Part shown: positions 16,555 to 24,766 of the stretch, in pieces
Layout of the letters: each line of letters opens with the position of its first letter
Numbering within the stretch: position 1 is the stretch's first letter
DNA from: Agromyces cerinus
GTDB lineage: Bacteria; Actinomycetota; Actinomycetes; Actinomycetales; Microbacteriaceae
Assembly (NCBI RefSeq): GCF_016907835.1
Contig: NZ_JAFBCT010000001.1
Span: forward strand, 2,976,001 to 3,040,000
Length of the DNA: 64,000 nucleotides
Reading direction: 5' to 3'
Translations under genes and position numbers: made by a program
The notes under the pieces: generated by a model
What the model was told of the DNA's origin: nothing
Seen by the model: only the letters and a program-made list of their open reading frames with translations
Database searches by the model: none

Positions 16555-18525
16555 GTGGAACTCGAACAATCTGTACTTCTTGCCGAGGCCATCGAACAAG
16601 GCACAACCGGCCACGGCCTTCGTAGCTTCACCCCCGAACAGCTCTCTGAACTCGACTTGCGAGTCGAGAATGAGACGCTTCAGGTCTTCTGTTTCAAAAG
16701 GAAGCGCTGGCTAAAAGCCAAGCCCGAAGAGATCGTCCGCCAGCTCGTCCTTCGCAGGATGGTAACGGAAATGGCGTATCCGCTGTCGCGGATCGCGGTG
16801 GAGTGGCCAATCCAGATGGGTTCAGACGCAGAACGTCAACGCGCAGACATCGTCGTATTCAACGATGATGCCCACACTGACCCGTACATCATTGTGGAAG
16901 TTAAGCGCCCAAAAGTAGGTGACGGGATTGAGCAGCTCCGAAGCTACCTTCGATGGACAGGCTGCTTCTTTGGCACTTGGTCAAACGGCGACGACGCCGT
17001 GCACGTACTGCGTGAGGAAGACCCTTCGTCGGGCAAGGGCCCATACACCTTCCGAGACATTCCACGCGTGCCGAAGAATGGTGAGTCACTCGACGAGGTC
17101 CTGAAGCCGCTGACACCTGGCGACCTCCGACCGGTTCAGGACCTCCGAGCGCTAGTCGAGCGTCTCGAGCACGACGCTCTCTCGAACGCAGGTGTTGGGG
17201 CGTTTGACGAGCTCCTGAAACTCTTCTTCGCAAAGATCCACGACGAGATTCGAACCAAGGCCAAAGCAGGAGATCCGTGTCGCTTCCGTGCCTCGGCTGC
17301 GAGCGATGAACAGCTGCATCAGAGGATTGATGGTCTCTTCCAAGAGGCGAAGAAGCGGCCTGGAGCCTCGGATCTATTCGATGCCGGAGAGCAGATCAAG
17401 CTAACGTCTGATGCGCTCCGTCTTTGTACCTCGGTCCTCGAACCGTTCACCCTCGCACACTCGAATCTCGAAGTCATGGACGCGGCCTTCGAGTATCTCG
17501 TCAATCCCGAGCAAAAGGGGCAGAAGGGGCAGTACTTCACACCGCGCCCAGTGGTGAAAATGGCCGTGGAGATGCTGAATCCTCAGGATGGTGAGAAGGT
17601 CATTGATCCCGCGTGTGGTTCAGGCGGATTCCTGATCCACTCGCTGATGCACGTGCGAGATCAGAATGACTGGGCCCCCGCGGACGGCTACAAGTATGCG
17701 AATGAGAATCTGTTCGGTGCAGACTTCGATGACAAACTTGTGCGCGTTGCGAAGATGAGCATGATCGTCGCCGGGGATGGCAAAACGAATATCGTTCGCG
17801 TGAACTCTCTCGACGTGCGTGACTGGCAGAACTCCAAGGCCGCAAGCATGATCGGCCCCTTCACGAAGACGACAGTCGACGGTGACTTCGACATGGTCCT
17901 AACCAACCCGCCATTCTCAGGGAAGGTGTCGGGACGCCCCCAGCTCATCGCATACGACCTTTTCGATATGGCGTCGCAGGGGCTCCTCGCCGCTAGCGAG
18001 GACGACGAGGAACAGGCCGCTGCGGGGAACGGAGCGACCGGCAGAAATCGGCGCGTCAATTCCATGCAACGCGACATTCTCTTCCTTGAGCGAAGCCTGG
18101 ACCTGCTAAAGCCCGGCGGGCGAATGGCCATCGTCCTGCCACAAGGCAACCTCAACAACATCGGGCTAGCTGGTCTCCGGAACTACGTGCTGGGCAGGGC
18201 TCGACTACTCGCGGTTGTCGGTCTCCACTACTACACGTTCCGCCCATTCGCGAGCATCAAGACAAGCGTGGTCTTCCTCCAGAAATGGGGTGGAGCTGCT
18301 GGGGATCGGCTCGACGACTACCCGGTCTTCATGGCTGTTAGCTCAAAGCCCGGCAAGGATAATCGCGGGCGGTACGTGTACAGGACTGATGAGAAGGGGC
18401 GTCTGCTCGACGCTGACGGCCGTGCCGTTGTTGAATCAGATAAGTCGGCTGCCGTGGACAGCGATCTTGATGAAATCGCAAGTGCTTTCCTGGAGTGGAA
18501 GAAAACTCAGGGGCTCGGGTTCTGA
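16555..18525 (+). CDS. Fused nuclease-DNA adenine methyltransferase, type IIB/I-like RM subunit
   Basis: 656 aa. The N-terminal ~150 residues are an HSDR_N-like PD-(D/E)xK nuclease domain: VEWPIQ, Asp98 in RADIVVF, Glu115-x-Lys117 in IIVEVKRP. A helical linker leads to an N6-adenine methyltransferase of the HsdM type with motif I DPACGSGGF (from residue 351) and motif IV NPPF (451-454). The order nuclease-methylase plus a separate specificity subunit is that of BcgI-like type IIB enzymes; no HsdR helicase/translocase is present in the window. GTG 16555 has AAAAAGGA 4 nt upstream, slightly close; a TTG at 16492 is an alternative. The specificity gene overlaps the stop by one base (TGATG). Confidence 0.88.
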   Translation: MELEQSVLLAEAIEQGTTGHGLRSFTPEQLSELDLRVENETLQVFCFKRKRWLKAKPEEIVRQLVLRRMVTEMAYPLSRIAVEWPIQMGSDAERQRADIVVFNDDAHTDPYIIVEVKRPKVGDGIEQLRSYLRWTGCFFGTWSNGDDAVHVLREEDPSSGKGPYTFRDIPRVPKNGESLDEVLKPLTPGDLRPVQDLRALVERLEHDALSNAGVGAFDELLKLFFAKIHDEIRTKAKAGDPCRFRASAASDEQLHQRIDGLFQEAKKRPGASDLFDAGEQIKLTSDALRLCTSVLEPFTLAHSNLEVMDAAFEYLVNPEQKGQKGQYFTPRPVVKMAVEMLNPQDGEKVIDPACGSGGFLIHSLMHVRDQNDWAPADGYKYANENLFGADFDDKLVRVAKMSMIVAGDGKTNIVRVNSLDVRDWQNSKAASMIGPFTKTTVDGDFDMVLTNPPFSGKVSGRPQLIAYDLFDMASQGLLAASEDDEEQAAAGNGATGRNRRVNSMQRDILFLERSLDLLKPGGRMAIVLPQGNLNNIGLAGLRNYVLGRARLLAVVGLHYYTFRPFASIKTSVVFLQKWGGAAGDRLDDYPVFMAVSSKPGKDNRGRYVYRTDEKGRLLDADGRAVVESDKSAAVDSDLDEIASAFLEWKKTQGLGF

Positions 18526-19931
18526 TGTCGGCTCAGTTCTGGTCCGGGTCCGTAAGCTCTGTCGTCGCCCAGGGGCGCGCGGATCCCGAGTTCTTTGACC
18601 CGCGTATCGCACGCGTCGATCGAGCCATTTCGGGGGCGGGGAGCTCCACTCTTGAGAGTTTCGTACTGGACGCCTCTAGGGGTGCAAGTCCGACCTATGC
18701 CGACTCGGGCGATGTCCGAGTGGTCAAGACAGCAAACGTCCGTCGTTTTCAGATTTCAGGCGCCCCCGCTCAGTTCGTCGACCTGTCTGAACTCGCAGAT
18801 CAAGGCGGACTAATTCCCACGAACTCATTGCTCATTACCTCCACGGGCGTTGGCTCGGCAGGACGGACCTTTCTATACACAGGGAGTGATTCCCTTGTCG
18901 CAGACGGTCACGTGACGGTCCTTCCCGTGCGGGGAACCAACACTGAGGCGGCATATCTCTGCGCCTACCTCCAGACGCCCTTCGGTCGGCAGCAGATCGT
19001 GCGGTTGCACCGAGGTTCTTCGCGACAGATCGAGATCTATCCTCAGGATCTTCTTCAGTTGCAGATCCCCCTACTGCCGACACAGGTGCGCCAAGCAATC
19101 GGTGACCGCTGGCTGGAGGCCGAATCCGCTGTACGCATTTCGCTCAATGGCGTGAGACGCGCAGAGGAGATGATCGAGGCCGTGATCGGTCAGAATGCAG
19201 GGAGCTGGGGTACTTCATCAGCCCAAGTGTGGGCGGAACCGATCTCCAGCGTGGCCGTTCGGCGGCGCATGGATGCAGAATCCTTCGCCCCACAGATCCG
19301 AAGCCTGCAGTCCGCGATCGCTTCCGTGGGACACCGAAGCCTTTCGGACCTCATCATTGAGACTCGCAAAGGCGTTCAGCCATCCGAGTACTCGGCAGAT
19401 GGGGACGTCCAGGTTGTTAAGTCGAAGGATGTCAACTACCCAGAGTTCAGCATGGCCAGTTGCGAGCGAGCGCATAACGAAGGCTGGACTCAGTTCCTCA
19501 AACCGGGACAACTGCTCGTAAACATGACGGGCGAGGGCAGTCTGGGCCGAGCAGGCGTAGTCCCGGCAGGTGCTCACCACGCAGTGGCCTCTGTGGATGT
19601 CTGCACGTTGACGATTGACGCCCGGATGGCGCTCCCCGAGTACGTAGCCCTCGTATTGAACTCTTGGATTGGGCGCCGACAGACCTCAACCGTGCAGACT
19701 GGCTCCTCAGGGCAACAACACATGTACCCAGTGCATTTCGCGAATCTCCTTATCCCGCTCCCAACGGATCGAAGCGGTGCTGTTGATCTGGCGTGGCAAC
19801 GGAGCGTTGTCGATGCCGCCGAAGCGAGGGCGACCGCATTGCGATTCGCGGAGATGGTAGGCGCTGAACTGGACACCGTCTTCGCTAGGCATATCCCGTC
19901 AGACGTGGATCTATCGACCATCCCGCGATAG
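18525..19931 (+). CDS. Restriction-modification specificity subunit (HsdS-like)
   Basis: 468 aa with two target-recognition halves in tandem. Each half has the same outline: a DPRIARVDRAI / ESFAPQIRSLQSAI helix, a STLESFVLDASRGASPTYADSGDVRVVKTANV or RSLSDLIIETRKGVQPSEYSADGDVQVVKSKDV segment, then LLITSTGVGSAGR or LLVNMTGEGSLGR, and a coiled-coil spacer that docks on the methylase. Two different TRDs predict a bipartite recognition site with a non-specific gap. Translationally coupled to the upstream subunit (ATG overlaps its TGA). Low GC and codon use differ from the host, a sign of transfer. Confidence 0.9.
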   Translation: MSAQFWSGSVSSVVAQGRADPEFFDPRIARVDRAISGAGSSTLESFVLDASRGASPTYADSGDVRVVKTANVRRFQISGAPAQFVDLSELADQGGLIPTNSLLITSTGVGSAGRTFLYTGSDSLVADGHVTVLPVRGTNTEAAYLCAYLQTPFGRQQIVRLHRGSSRQIEIYPQDLLQLQIPLLPTQVRQAIGDRWLEAESAVRISLNGVRRAEEMIEAVIGQNAGSWGTSSAQVWAEPISSVAVRRRMDAESFAPQIRSLQSAIASVGHRSLSDLIIETRKGVQPSEYSADGDVQVVKSKDVNYPEFSMASCERAHNEGWTQFLKPGQLLVNMTGEGSLGRAGVVPAGAHHAVASVDVCTLTIDARMALPEYVALVLNSWIGRRQTSTVQTGSSGQQHMYPVHFANLLIPLPTDRSGAVDLAWQRSVVDAAEARATALRFAEMVGAELDTVFARHIPSDVDLSTIPR

Positions 19932-20310
19932 CCGGCAGCTCTAAACCGTCTGCTCGAATGCCATCAACGCATCTTCGGGTGTTGGTAGTCACGCCAATCG
20001 TTGGCTCGAGCGCAGTGGCGTTCACCATGACCCGGATTGGACCTCCATGGCAAAGAAGGGTAGCCATTTCCCTACCCTGACGCCTTGATGAGACCGTCGG
20101 CTACGACTTCATCGTCCTGAACGGCAAACCGGACCACGCTGCCGGCTGCGGAGTCCGACATTGATCCCGTCGCTTTCCGGCGCCGCGTTGGGCATCCCGG
20201 GGCTGGCACCAAGCACGAAACGCCAATCGCGGCGGGCTCGAGCTGCGTGCTCCATCAGAGGGGTCCAGCCGGCCAACTGCCGGGCGAAACGGCTCCGCTA
20301 TATTGACCGA
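19932..20310. promoter_or_regulatory. RM terminator hairpin and leaderless promoter of the ATPase gene
   Basis: 379 bp without a gene. AGGGTAG (20057-20063) pairs with CTACCCT (20072-20078), a likely terminator. TATATT (20299-20304) lies 6 nt before the ATG at 20311 and is the best -10 box in the window. The ATPase therefore has its own promoter and is not merely the third gene of the RM operon. Confidence 0.6.
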
Positions 20311-21582
20311 ATGAGGCATGAACCGATCGAAGTCGCTGATGTCTTCGTCGCGGGAAACTACCCGGCGCTCACGTACAACCCCCGCAAGGGTACGGCGTTG
20401 GAATCTGAACTTGTGGCATACCTCCGACAGCGAGGCAAGTGCCTGTTGATATCCGGCCCAAGTAAAGCCGGAAAGACCGTTTTGGTAGAGCACATGCTCC
20501 CGCGAAACTTCGCCGTCTGGGTGAGCGGAAATCGACTAAAGAGCGTTGACGACTTTTGGGAGGCAATCGTCGATCAACTGGACGCCTTCACTGAAGTGTC
20601 GACCACATTCACGGACGGCGACGACCTAAGTATCGAGGCAGCCTTAACTGTCGGCATTCCGGAATTCTTGCAAGCGAGGGTTGGTGTCCGGCCCGCGTTC
20701 AGTAAGAGTGAGGCAATCACCGGGCGTCAAGTGCGCAGCGCGGCGAGCACGGTGCTCGAATACCTCGGGCATACGCCCGTGCCCGTCATTCTCGATGATT
20801 TTCACTACATCGAAGACCCCTCCCTCCGCAAGGAGATTGCACTGGTTGTGAAGGAGTTGATCCTCAAGACACATGTTGTGCTAATCGCCGTTCCGCACGT
20901 GGCCTTTGATCCTGTGCGCGATAACCCCGACCTGAACGGACGGTTCTGGAACGTCACCGTAGAGCCGTGGAAGGCCGACGAACTGATCCAGATCGCTGCA
21001 GACGGGTTCCGCGTCCTTGGGCTTCTTGATTCGGACGGTTCACTCGGACGTTCCCTTGCCCGGGTCAGCCTCGGCGCCCCCTTCATCATGCAGCAGCTTT
21101 GTCAGGAACTCGTTTTCGGCAACGGGATTTATGAGTCCACCGAGGCGACGCAGGTACTCGCGGAACCGCCATCGTGGGATACCTTCTTTCGGACCGTCGC
21201 AGACCGGCACGTTCCCGGCATCTTTGAGAAACTCCGCAAAGGCCCGGCTCGCCGCGGTCAGGAACGAGTGGCACGGACCTTGAAGGACAGGCGCACGACG
21301 GACGTTTATGGTGCGGCGCTACTGGGAATCGGCTCACTGAGCCCTCGCCTGAAGTACCCCTACACGGCCCTTTCGAAGGAACTCGATCGGCACTTCATTG
21401 ACGCGCCAAACAACCAACAACTTTCCAGCGCCCTCGGCCACATGGCCGAGATAGCACGCAAGGGGCGCGGAACTAGTGACGCGGCTTTCGTGTACAAAGA
21501 CGACGAAGTTACGGTCGCGGACCCCTTCCTTGCGTTCTACCTGCAGTACGGCCATTGGACGCTACCGAGTCCCGAGGAGTAA
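20311..21582 (+). CDS. AAA ATPase with C-terminal winged-helix-like part
   Basis: 423 aa. Walker A is GPSKAGKT (residues 49-56), Walker B VILDDFHYIED (Asp162-Asp163), with a sensor-like VVLIAVPH strand at about 193. The fold resembles the archaeal-ATPase/STAND-type group (Arch_ATPase, Orc1/Cdc6-like), and the end EVTVADPFLAFYLQYGHW is reminiscent of the DUF234-like C-terminus of that group. No nuclease, TIR or membrane effector is visible. Start at 20311 by the TATATT box; residues encoded upstream are not conserved in style. Position beside an RM system in an element suggests a defence or regulatory role, but function is unknown. Confidence 0.75.
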   Translation: MRHEPIEVADVFVAGNYPALTYNPRKGTALESELVAYLRQRGKCLLISGPSKAGKTVLVEHMLPRNFAVWVSGNRLKSVDDFWEAIVDQLDAFTEVSTTFTDGDDLSIEAALTVGIPEFLQARVGVRPAFSKSEAITGRQVRSAASTVLEYLGHTPVPVILDDFHYIEDPSLRKEIALVVKELILKTHVVLIAVPHVAFDPVRDNPDLNGRFWNVTVEPWKADELIQIAADGFRVLGLLDSDGSLGRSLARVSLGAPFIMQQLCQELVFGNGIYESTEATQVLAEPPSWDTFFRTVADRHVPGIFEKLRKGPARRGQERVARTLKDRRTTDVYGAALLGIGSLSPRLKYPYTALSKELDRHFIDAPNNQQLSSALGHMAEIARKGRGTSDAAFVYKDDEVTVADPFLAFYLQYGHWTLPSPEE

Positions 21583-21666
21583 TGCGGATCAACCGCATGA
21601 ACTGGACCAAGCCGCTCGCCTCGCTGCACCTCATCACAAGGATGCCATTGTCCTCGCAGTGACCTC

Positions 21667-21695
21667 GCGGTCCCCTAGGCGCTCCAAAGGGACGC
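21667..21695 (+). terminator. Hairpin between convergent ATPase and 21697 genes
   Basis: GCGGTCCC (21667-21674) pairs with GGGACGC (21689-21695) with one bulge, followed by TTTA. It would terminate the ATPase transcript. Confidence 0.45.
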
Positions 21696-21696
21696 T

Positions 21697-22458
21697 TTAG
21701 GTCGCCGGCTTTCGGATTCGCGTGGAGGTGGAAGAGTGCTCCTTTACCTTCCGCTTCTCGAAACGCGTAACCCACTCGGCGTAGATGGGCAAGAGGTCAG
21801 GATCACGCCTCTTGAGCGCGACCGTCATAAACGTGCCGAAGTCGACAAGCATTCGTGTCGACCTGGGATTGGTCGGTACCGCGGCGAAGCCCATCTGTGT
21901 GTGCGCACTTTCGCCATAGAGGGCAACGAACTCATCCGCGCATGCACGCCGCATGCGGCGACGAAGCTCGAGCTGTTCGTCTAGCGCGGGTGACAAACCC
22001 TCAAAATGCTCGTCGAGCACGGTTGTGAAGGGCTCAATCACGATATCGATCAGGGGATCTTCAGCCATTAGCTCCCGAATCGCCTGTACGTGCAGGTCGT
22101 TGTAGCGATGACGTAGCGCGCTCGGGGAAACGCGCTGCCAGCGAGCGAGTTCGGCCAGCTCAGGGCGACGGGTTGCCACACGCTGCGCATAAGCGGTGAT
22201 CAGTGCGCGCAGATCGGCGGCGCGGTCCGCTAGTTCGGTGCTGACGCCTGTAGCCAAGTACAAGAATCCATCTGATCGCTCCGTGACGCTCTGCCCTTCG
22301 GCAAAAGGAGCAAATGAGTCGATCGGGATCCACGCGCCTCGCGAGCCAGTGTGCCGCGATCTCGACGGATCCACGGATGTCGAAACCGTTGCCAGCTTGG
22401 TAATAAGCCCACTCACAACAGGCGGGAGGTCCAGGTCACCAATCGCCTTTTCGGTCAT
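21697..22458 (-). CDS. Unknown protein, divergent from the element backbone; possible regulator
   Basis: 253 aa, soluble, no recognised family. The middle (AYAQRVATRRPELAELARWQRVSPSALRHRYNDLHVQAIRELMAEDP) is helical with a helix-turn-helix-like look; the C-terminal third (LELRRRMRRACADEFVALYGE... TRMLVDFGTFMTVALKRRDPDLLPIYAEWVTRFEKRK) is also helical and basic. TACGAT lies 7 nt before the ATG, so it is probably leaderless. Its position, divergent from the transfer/replication operon across overlapping palindromes, is where AICEs keep their repressor, so a regulator is my guess, not a sequence-proved call. Confidence 0.55.
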   Translation of the reverse strand: MTEKAIGDLDLPPVVSGLITKLATVSTSVDPSRSRHTGSRGAWIPIDSFAPFAEGQSVTERSDGFLYLATGVSTELADRAADLRALITAYAQRVATRRPELAELARWQRVSPSALRHRYNDLHVQAIRELMAEDPLIDIVIEPFTTVLDEHFEGLSPALDEQLELRRRMRRACADEFVALYGESAHTQMGFAAVPTNPRSTRMLVDFGTFMTVALKRRDPDLLPIYAEWVTRFEKRKVKEHSSTSTRIRKPAT

Positions 22459-22499
22459 GGCGGCAATCGTATGACACCAGCTTGAGTTTTGGACTTGCG

Positions 22500-22519
22500 T
22501 TAAGTGCAGTACTTAAGTA
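22500..22519. promoter_or_regulatory. Overlapping palindromes controlling the AICE backbone
   Basis: TTAAGT-GCAGT-ACTTAA (22500-22516) overlaps TACTTAAGTA (22510-22519). They sit between the divergent 21697 gene and the backbone operon, close to TTGCGT (22495-22500) and TAATGC (22518-22523), possible -35 and -10 boxes with 17 nt between. Confidence 0.6.
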
Positions 22520-22571
22520 ATGCTGTTTACGCACGCTCCGGTTGGATCGTGCAGGACCTAGGAGGACAAAC

Positions 22572-22970
22572 ATGGCAATTCAGAACGCGATCCCCGTGGA
22601 CTTCGGAGCATTCTTCCCCGCCGGAGCCTTCATGGTCGGCGAGGTCGAACGGGTCATCGAATGGACCGACGATGGACAGCAGGCCGGCCAGCAGCACGAC
22701 AAGCTGACGAGCAAGCCGCTTTGGACGGTGCGCGTCATCGATGCCGACCCGAACGCCCGCAAGGGGCAAGGTGAAGTCAGCGTCAAGATCGCATCAGCCG
22801 TCGAGCCGACTCCGCCGCCGGAGATGAATGGGCTGCCCTTCCGCCCGGTTGTCTTCGACGGTCTTACCGTGACTCCCTACGTCAAGGAGGGTGGGGGGCG
22901 ACCCCGCGTTGCGTTCTCGCTTCGCGCAACAGACATGAAGCCTGCAGGCTCGTCGAAGCGCGGTGAATGA
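22572..22970 (+). CDS. Plasmid replication/integration/excision activator-like protein
   Basis: 132 aa. The string of motifs AIPVDFGAFFPAGAFMVGEVERV, SKPLWTVRVIDADPNARKG, EVSVKIAS and GLPFRPVVFDGLTVTPYV matches the small proteins that precede FtsK/TraB genes in AICEs and are usually named after Pra of pSAM2; I recall this resemblance rather than having computed it. The biochemical role is not settled. Strong AGGAGGA site 5-6 nt before the ATG. First gene of the backbone operon; its stop overlaps the FtsK start (ATGA). Confidence 0.65.
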   Translation: MAIQNAIPVDFGAFFPAGAFMVGEVERVIEWTDDGQQAGQQHDKLTSKPLWTVRVIDADPNARKGQGEVSVKIASAVEPTPPPEMNGLPFRPVVFDGLTVTPYVKEGGGRPRVAFSLRATDMKPAGSSKRGE

Positions 22971-24373
22971 TGGCCATCGACCTCAGGGGCGAGGTCCGCT
23001 GGTGGGGTATAGCCATCGCTGACACCTGGCAGCAACACAAGGCACTCTCGATCGTCTTCCTGATCGTCAGCGTCACCTTGAGCTGGCTCGACGGCATCGC
23101 GATCGCCCTCTGGACCATCGTTGCCCTTTGGCTCGGCGTTCACCTGCTGCGCCGATACCGCAATCGGATGACTCTTGCCGATCACGAGCGCCAGCGCCGC
23201 AGTCGCGTTTATGTCCAGTGGCTCTCGAGTGTGTGGCCCGAACTGATGCTTCGGCTCGGATGCGCAGCACACGTCACGGACGGCCCACGGACGGTCCCGG
23301 CGTTCACGAGCTATTCGTGGAGCGCAGGCGTGCTCTGGATGAGCGTGACACTCCCGCTCGGCATGACGCGAGAGCAGCTCGAGTCCCGAGCAGACGCGAT
23401 CGCTCAGAACCTCGGCGCACGCCGCGTGTCAGTGTCAGCGGCGCCCGGTGGGGCGACAGTCATGGTCGCGTTCAGCGATCCTCTGGAACAGGTGTTCGCT
23501 CTGCCGCTCGCGACATCCGTCGATCTGGGCGCGATACCGCTGGGGCTTCGCGAGGACGGCTCGCCGTGGACGATGCGTCTTGGGCCGCACACCCTCGTCG
23601 CTGGCTCCTCAGGTTCGGGCAAGGCCTCGCTCGTGTGGGGGCTCATCCTCGGGCTTGCCTCGTCGATTCGCTCCGGGTTGGTCCAAGTGCACGGGATCGA
23701 CCTCAAGTCAGCGATGGAACTCGGCATGGGCCGTGAGCTGCTGACCAGATTCGGGCACACACCCGAGCAAGCTGTGCAGCTCCTCGAGGAAGCCGTCGCG
23801 AGCATGCAGGCGCGAGCCCTTGAGCTCTCGGGTTCAACGCGGCAACACGTCGCCACGATCGCGAGTCCGCATATCGTCGTGCTCATCGATGAGATGGCAG
23901 CTCTCACGGCTTACCAGGCCGACCGTGAACTGATGCGACGCGCGAACAACGCAATCGCTCTGCTCTGTTCCCAAGGTCGCGCAGTCGGCTACACCGTCTT
24001 CGCATGTCTGCAGGATCCCCGCAAAGAGACGCTTCCGGCTCGTGGCCTGTTCACTCAGACGATCGGACTTCGTCTTCGTGACGCGATGGAAACGGCGATG
24101 GTCCTCGGCGAAGGTATGCGTGACAAGGGGGCACTGTGTCACCGCATTCCACCCACGATGCCGGGCACTGGGTACATCGTCCCTGACGACGGCAGCGACC
24201 CTGTGCGGGTCCGCGCTGGAACTGTCACTGACGAGATGATCCGCTCTGCTGCTCGCGATTTCGCCGCACCGCATCAGATTCCCATCGTTACGCCCGAACC
24301 CGCCGTGGCCGAACCCGCTTCGGCATCACGGTCGCGCCGAACTCGGCGCACCCCGAAAGGAGAAGAAGGATGA
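22967..24373 (+). CDS. FtsK/SpoIIIE-type conjugal DNA translocase (TraB/TraSA-like)
   Basis: 468 aa. Two N-terminal membrane helices (about residues 25-65, ALSIVFLIVSVTLSWLDGIAIALWTIVALWLGV) anchor a hexameric motor that pumps double-stranded DNA between cells. Walker A is GSSGSGKAS (residues 213-221), with Ala220 in place of the usual Ser/Thr after the lysine; Walker B is IVVLIDEMAAL. The C-terminus is basic (SRSRRTRRTPKGEEG). In AICEs this single protein replaces a full conjugation machine. Overlaps both neighbours by 4 nt. Confidence 0.88.
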   Translation: MMAIDLRGEVRWWGIAIADTWQQHKALSIVFLIVSVTLSWLDGIAIALWTIVALWLGVHLLRRYRNRMTLADHERQRRSRVYVQWLSSVWPELMLRLGCAAHVTDGPRTVPAFTSYSWSAGVLWMSVTLPLGMTREQLESRADAIAQNLGARRVSVSAAPGGATVMVAFSDPLEQVFALPLATSVDLGAIPLGLREDGSPWTMRLGPHTLVAGSSGSGKASLVWGLILGLASSIRSGLVQVHGIDLKSAMELGMGRELLTRFGHTPEQAVQLLEEAVASMQARALELSGSTRQHVATIASPHIVVLIDEMAALTAYQADRELMRRANNAIALLCSQGRAVGYTVFACLQDPRKETLPARGLFTQTIGLRLRDAMETAMVLGEGMRDKGALCHRIPPTMPGTGYIVPDDGSDPVRVRAGTVTDEMIRSAARDFAAPHQIPIVTPEPAVAEPASASRSRRTRRTPKGEEG

Positions 24374-24765
24374 TCAACAAGCGACAGCTCGCCCTCCTCG
24401 CGGCGCCCACCGCCGCACGCGCCCTCGTGGCTGGAGTGTTCGCGGCGGGGCACCTCGTCGGACGCAGTACCTACGACGCCAGGTCCGTCTCGTACACGGC
24501 CGGCTATGACATGGCCCGTGAGAACTTCTGCAATCTCAAGATGAACGACGAAGGGTACGCCAGTGCGTTCGACACTCGCCGCGCCGAGAGCCTCGACGAG
24601 AATCTCCTCATCGCAGATGCGAGCTGCATGGACTGGCAGATCGAGGCGTGGAACTCCGCGCAGGAGCGACAGGGCAACGACCTTCGTGCGTGCCGACCGG
24701 ACAACGCCGAGGTGCTGTGGGCGGGCACGCTGATCACCTGCACCGCCACGGTGAACCTGAACTGA
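24370..24765 (+). CDS. Membrane-anchored unknown protein of the transfer operon
   Basis: 131 aa. A single N-terminal hydrophobic segment (residues about 7-30, LALLAAPTAARALVAGVFAAGHLV) looks like a signal anchor; the rest is soluble and has four cysteines (FCNLK, SCMDW, ACRPD, ITCTA) that could form two disulphides outside the cell. No family recognised. Its start overlaps the stop of the FtsK gene (ATGA), so it is made together with it; a role in mating-pair contact or intramycelial-type spread (Spd-like) is possible but unproved. Confidence 0.6.
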   Translation: MINKRQLALLAAPTAARALVAGVFAAGHLVGRSTYDARSVSYTAGYDMARENFCNLKMNDEGYASAFDTRRAESLDENLLIADASCMDWQIEAWNSAQERQGNDLRACRPDNAEVLWAGTLITCTATVNLN

Positions 24766-24766
24766 C

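Noticed and set aside
16228..16614. Antisense ORF upstream of the RM genes
   Set aside because: No ribosome site or conserved features; it overlaps the RM start region.
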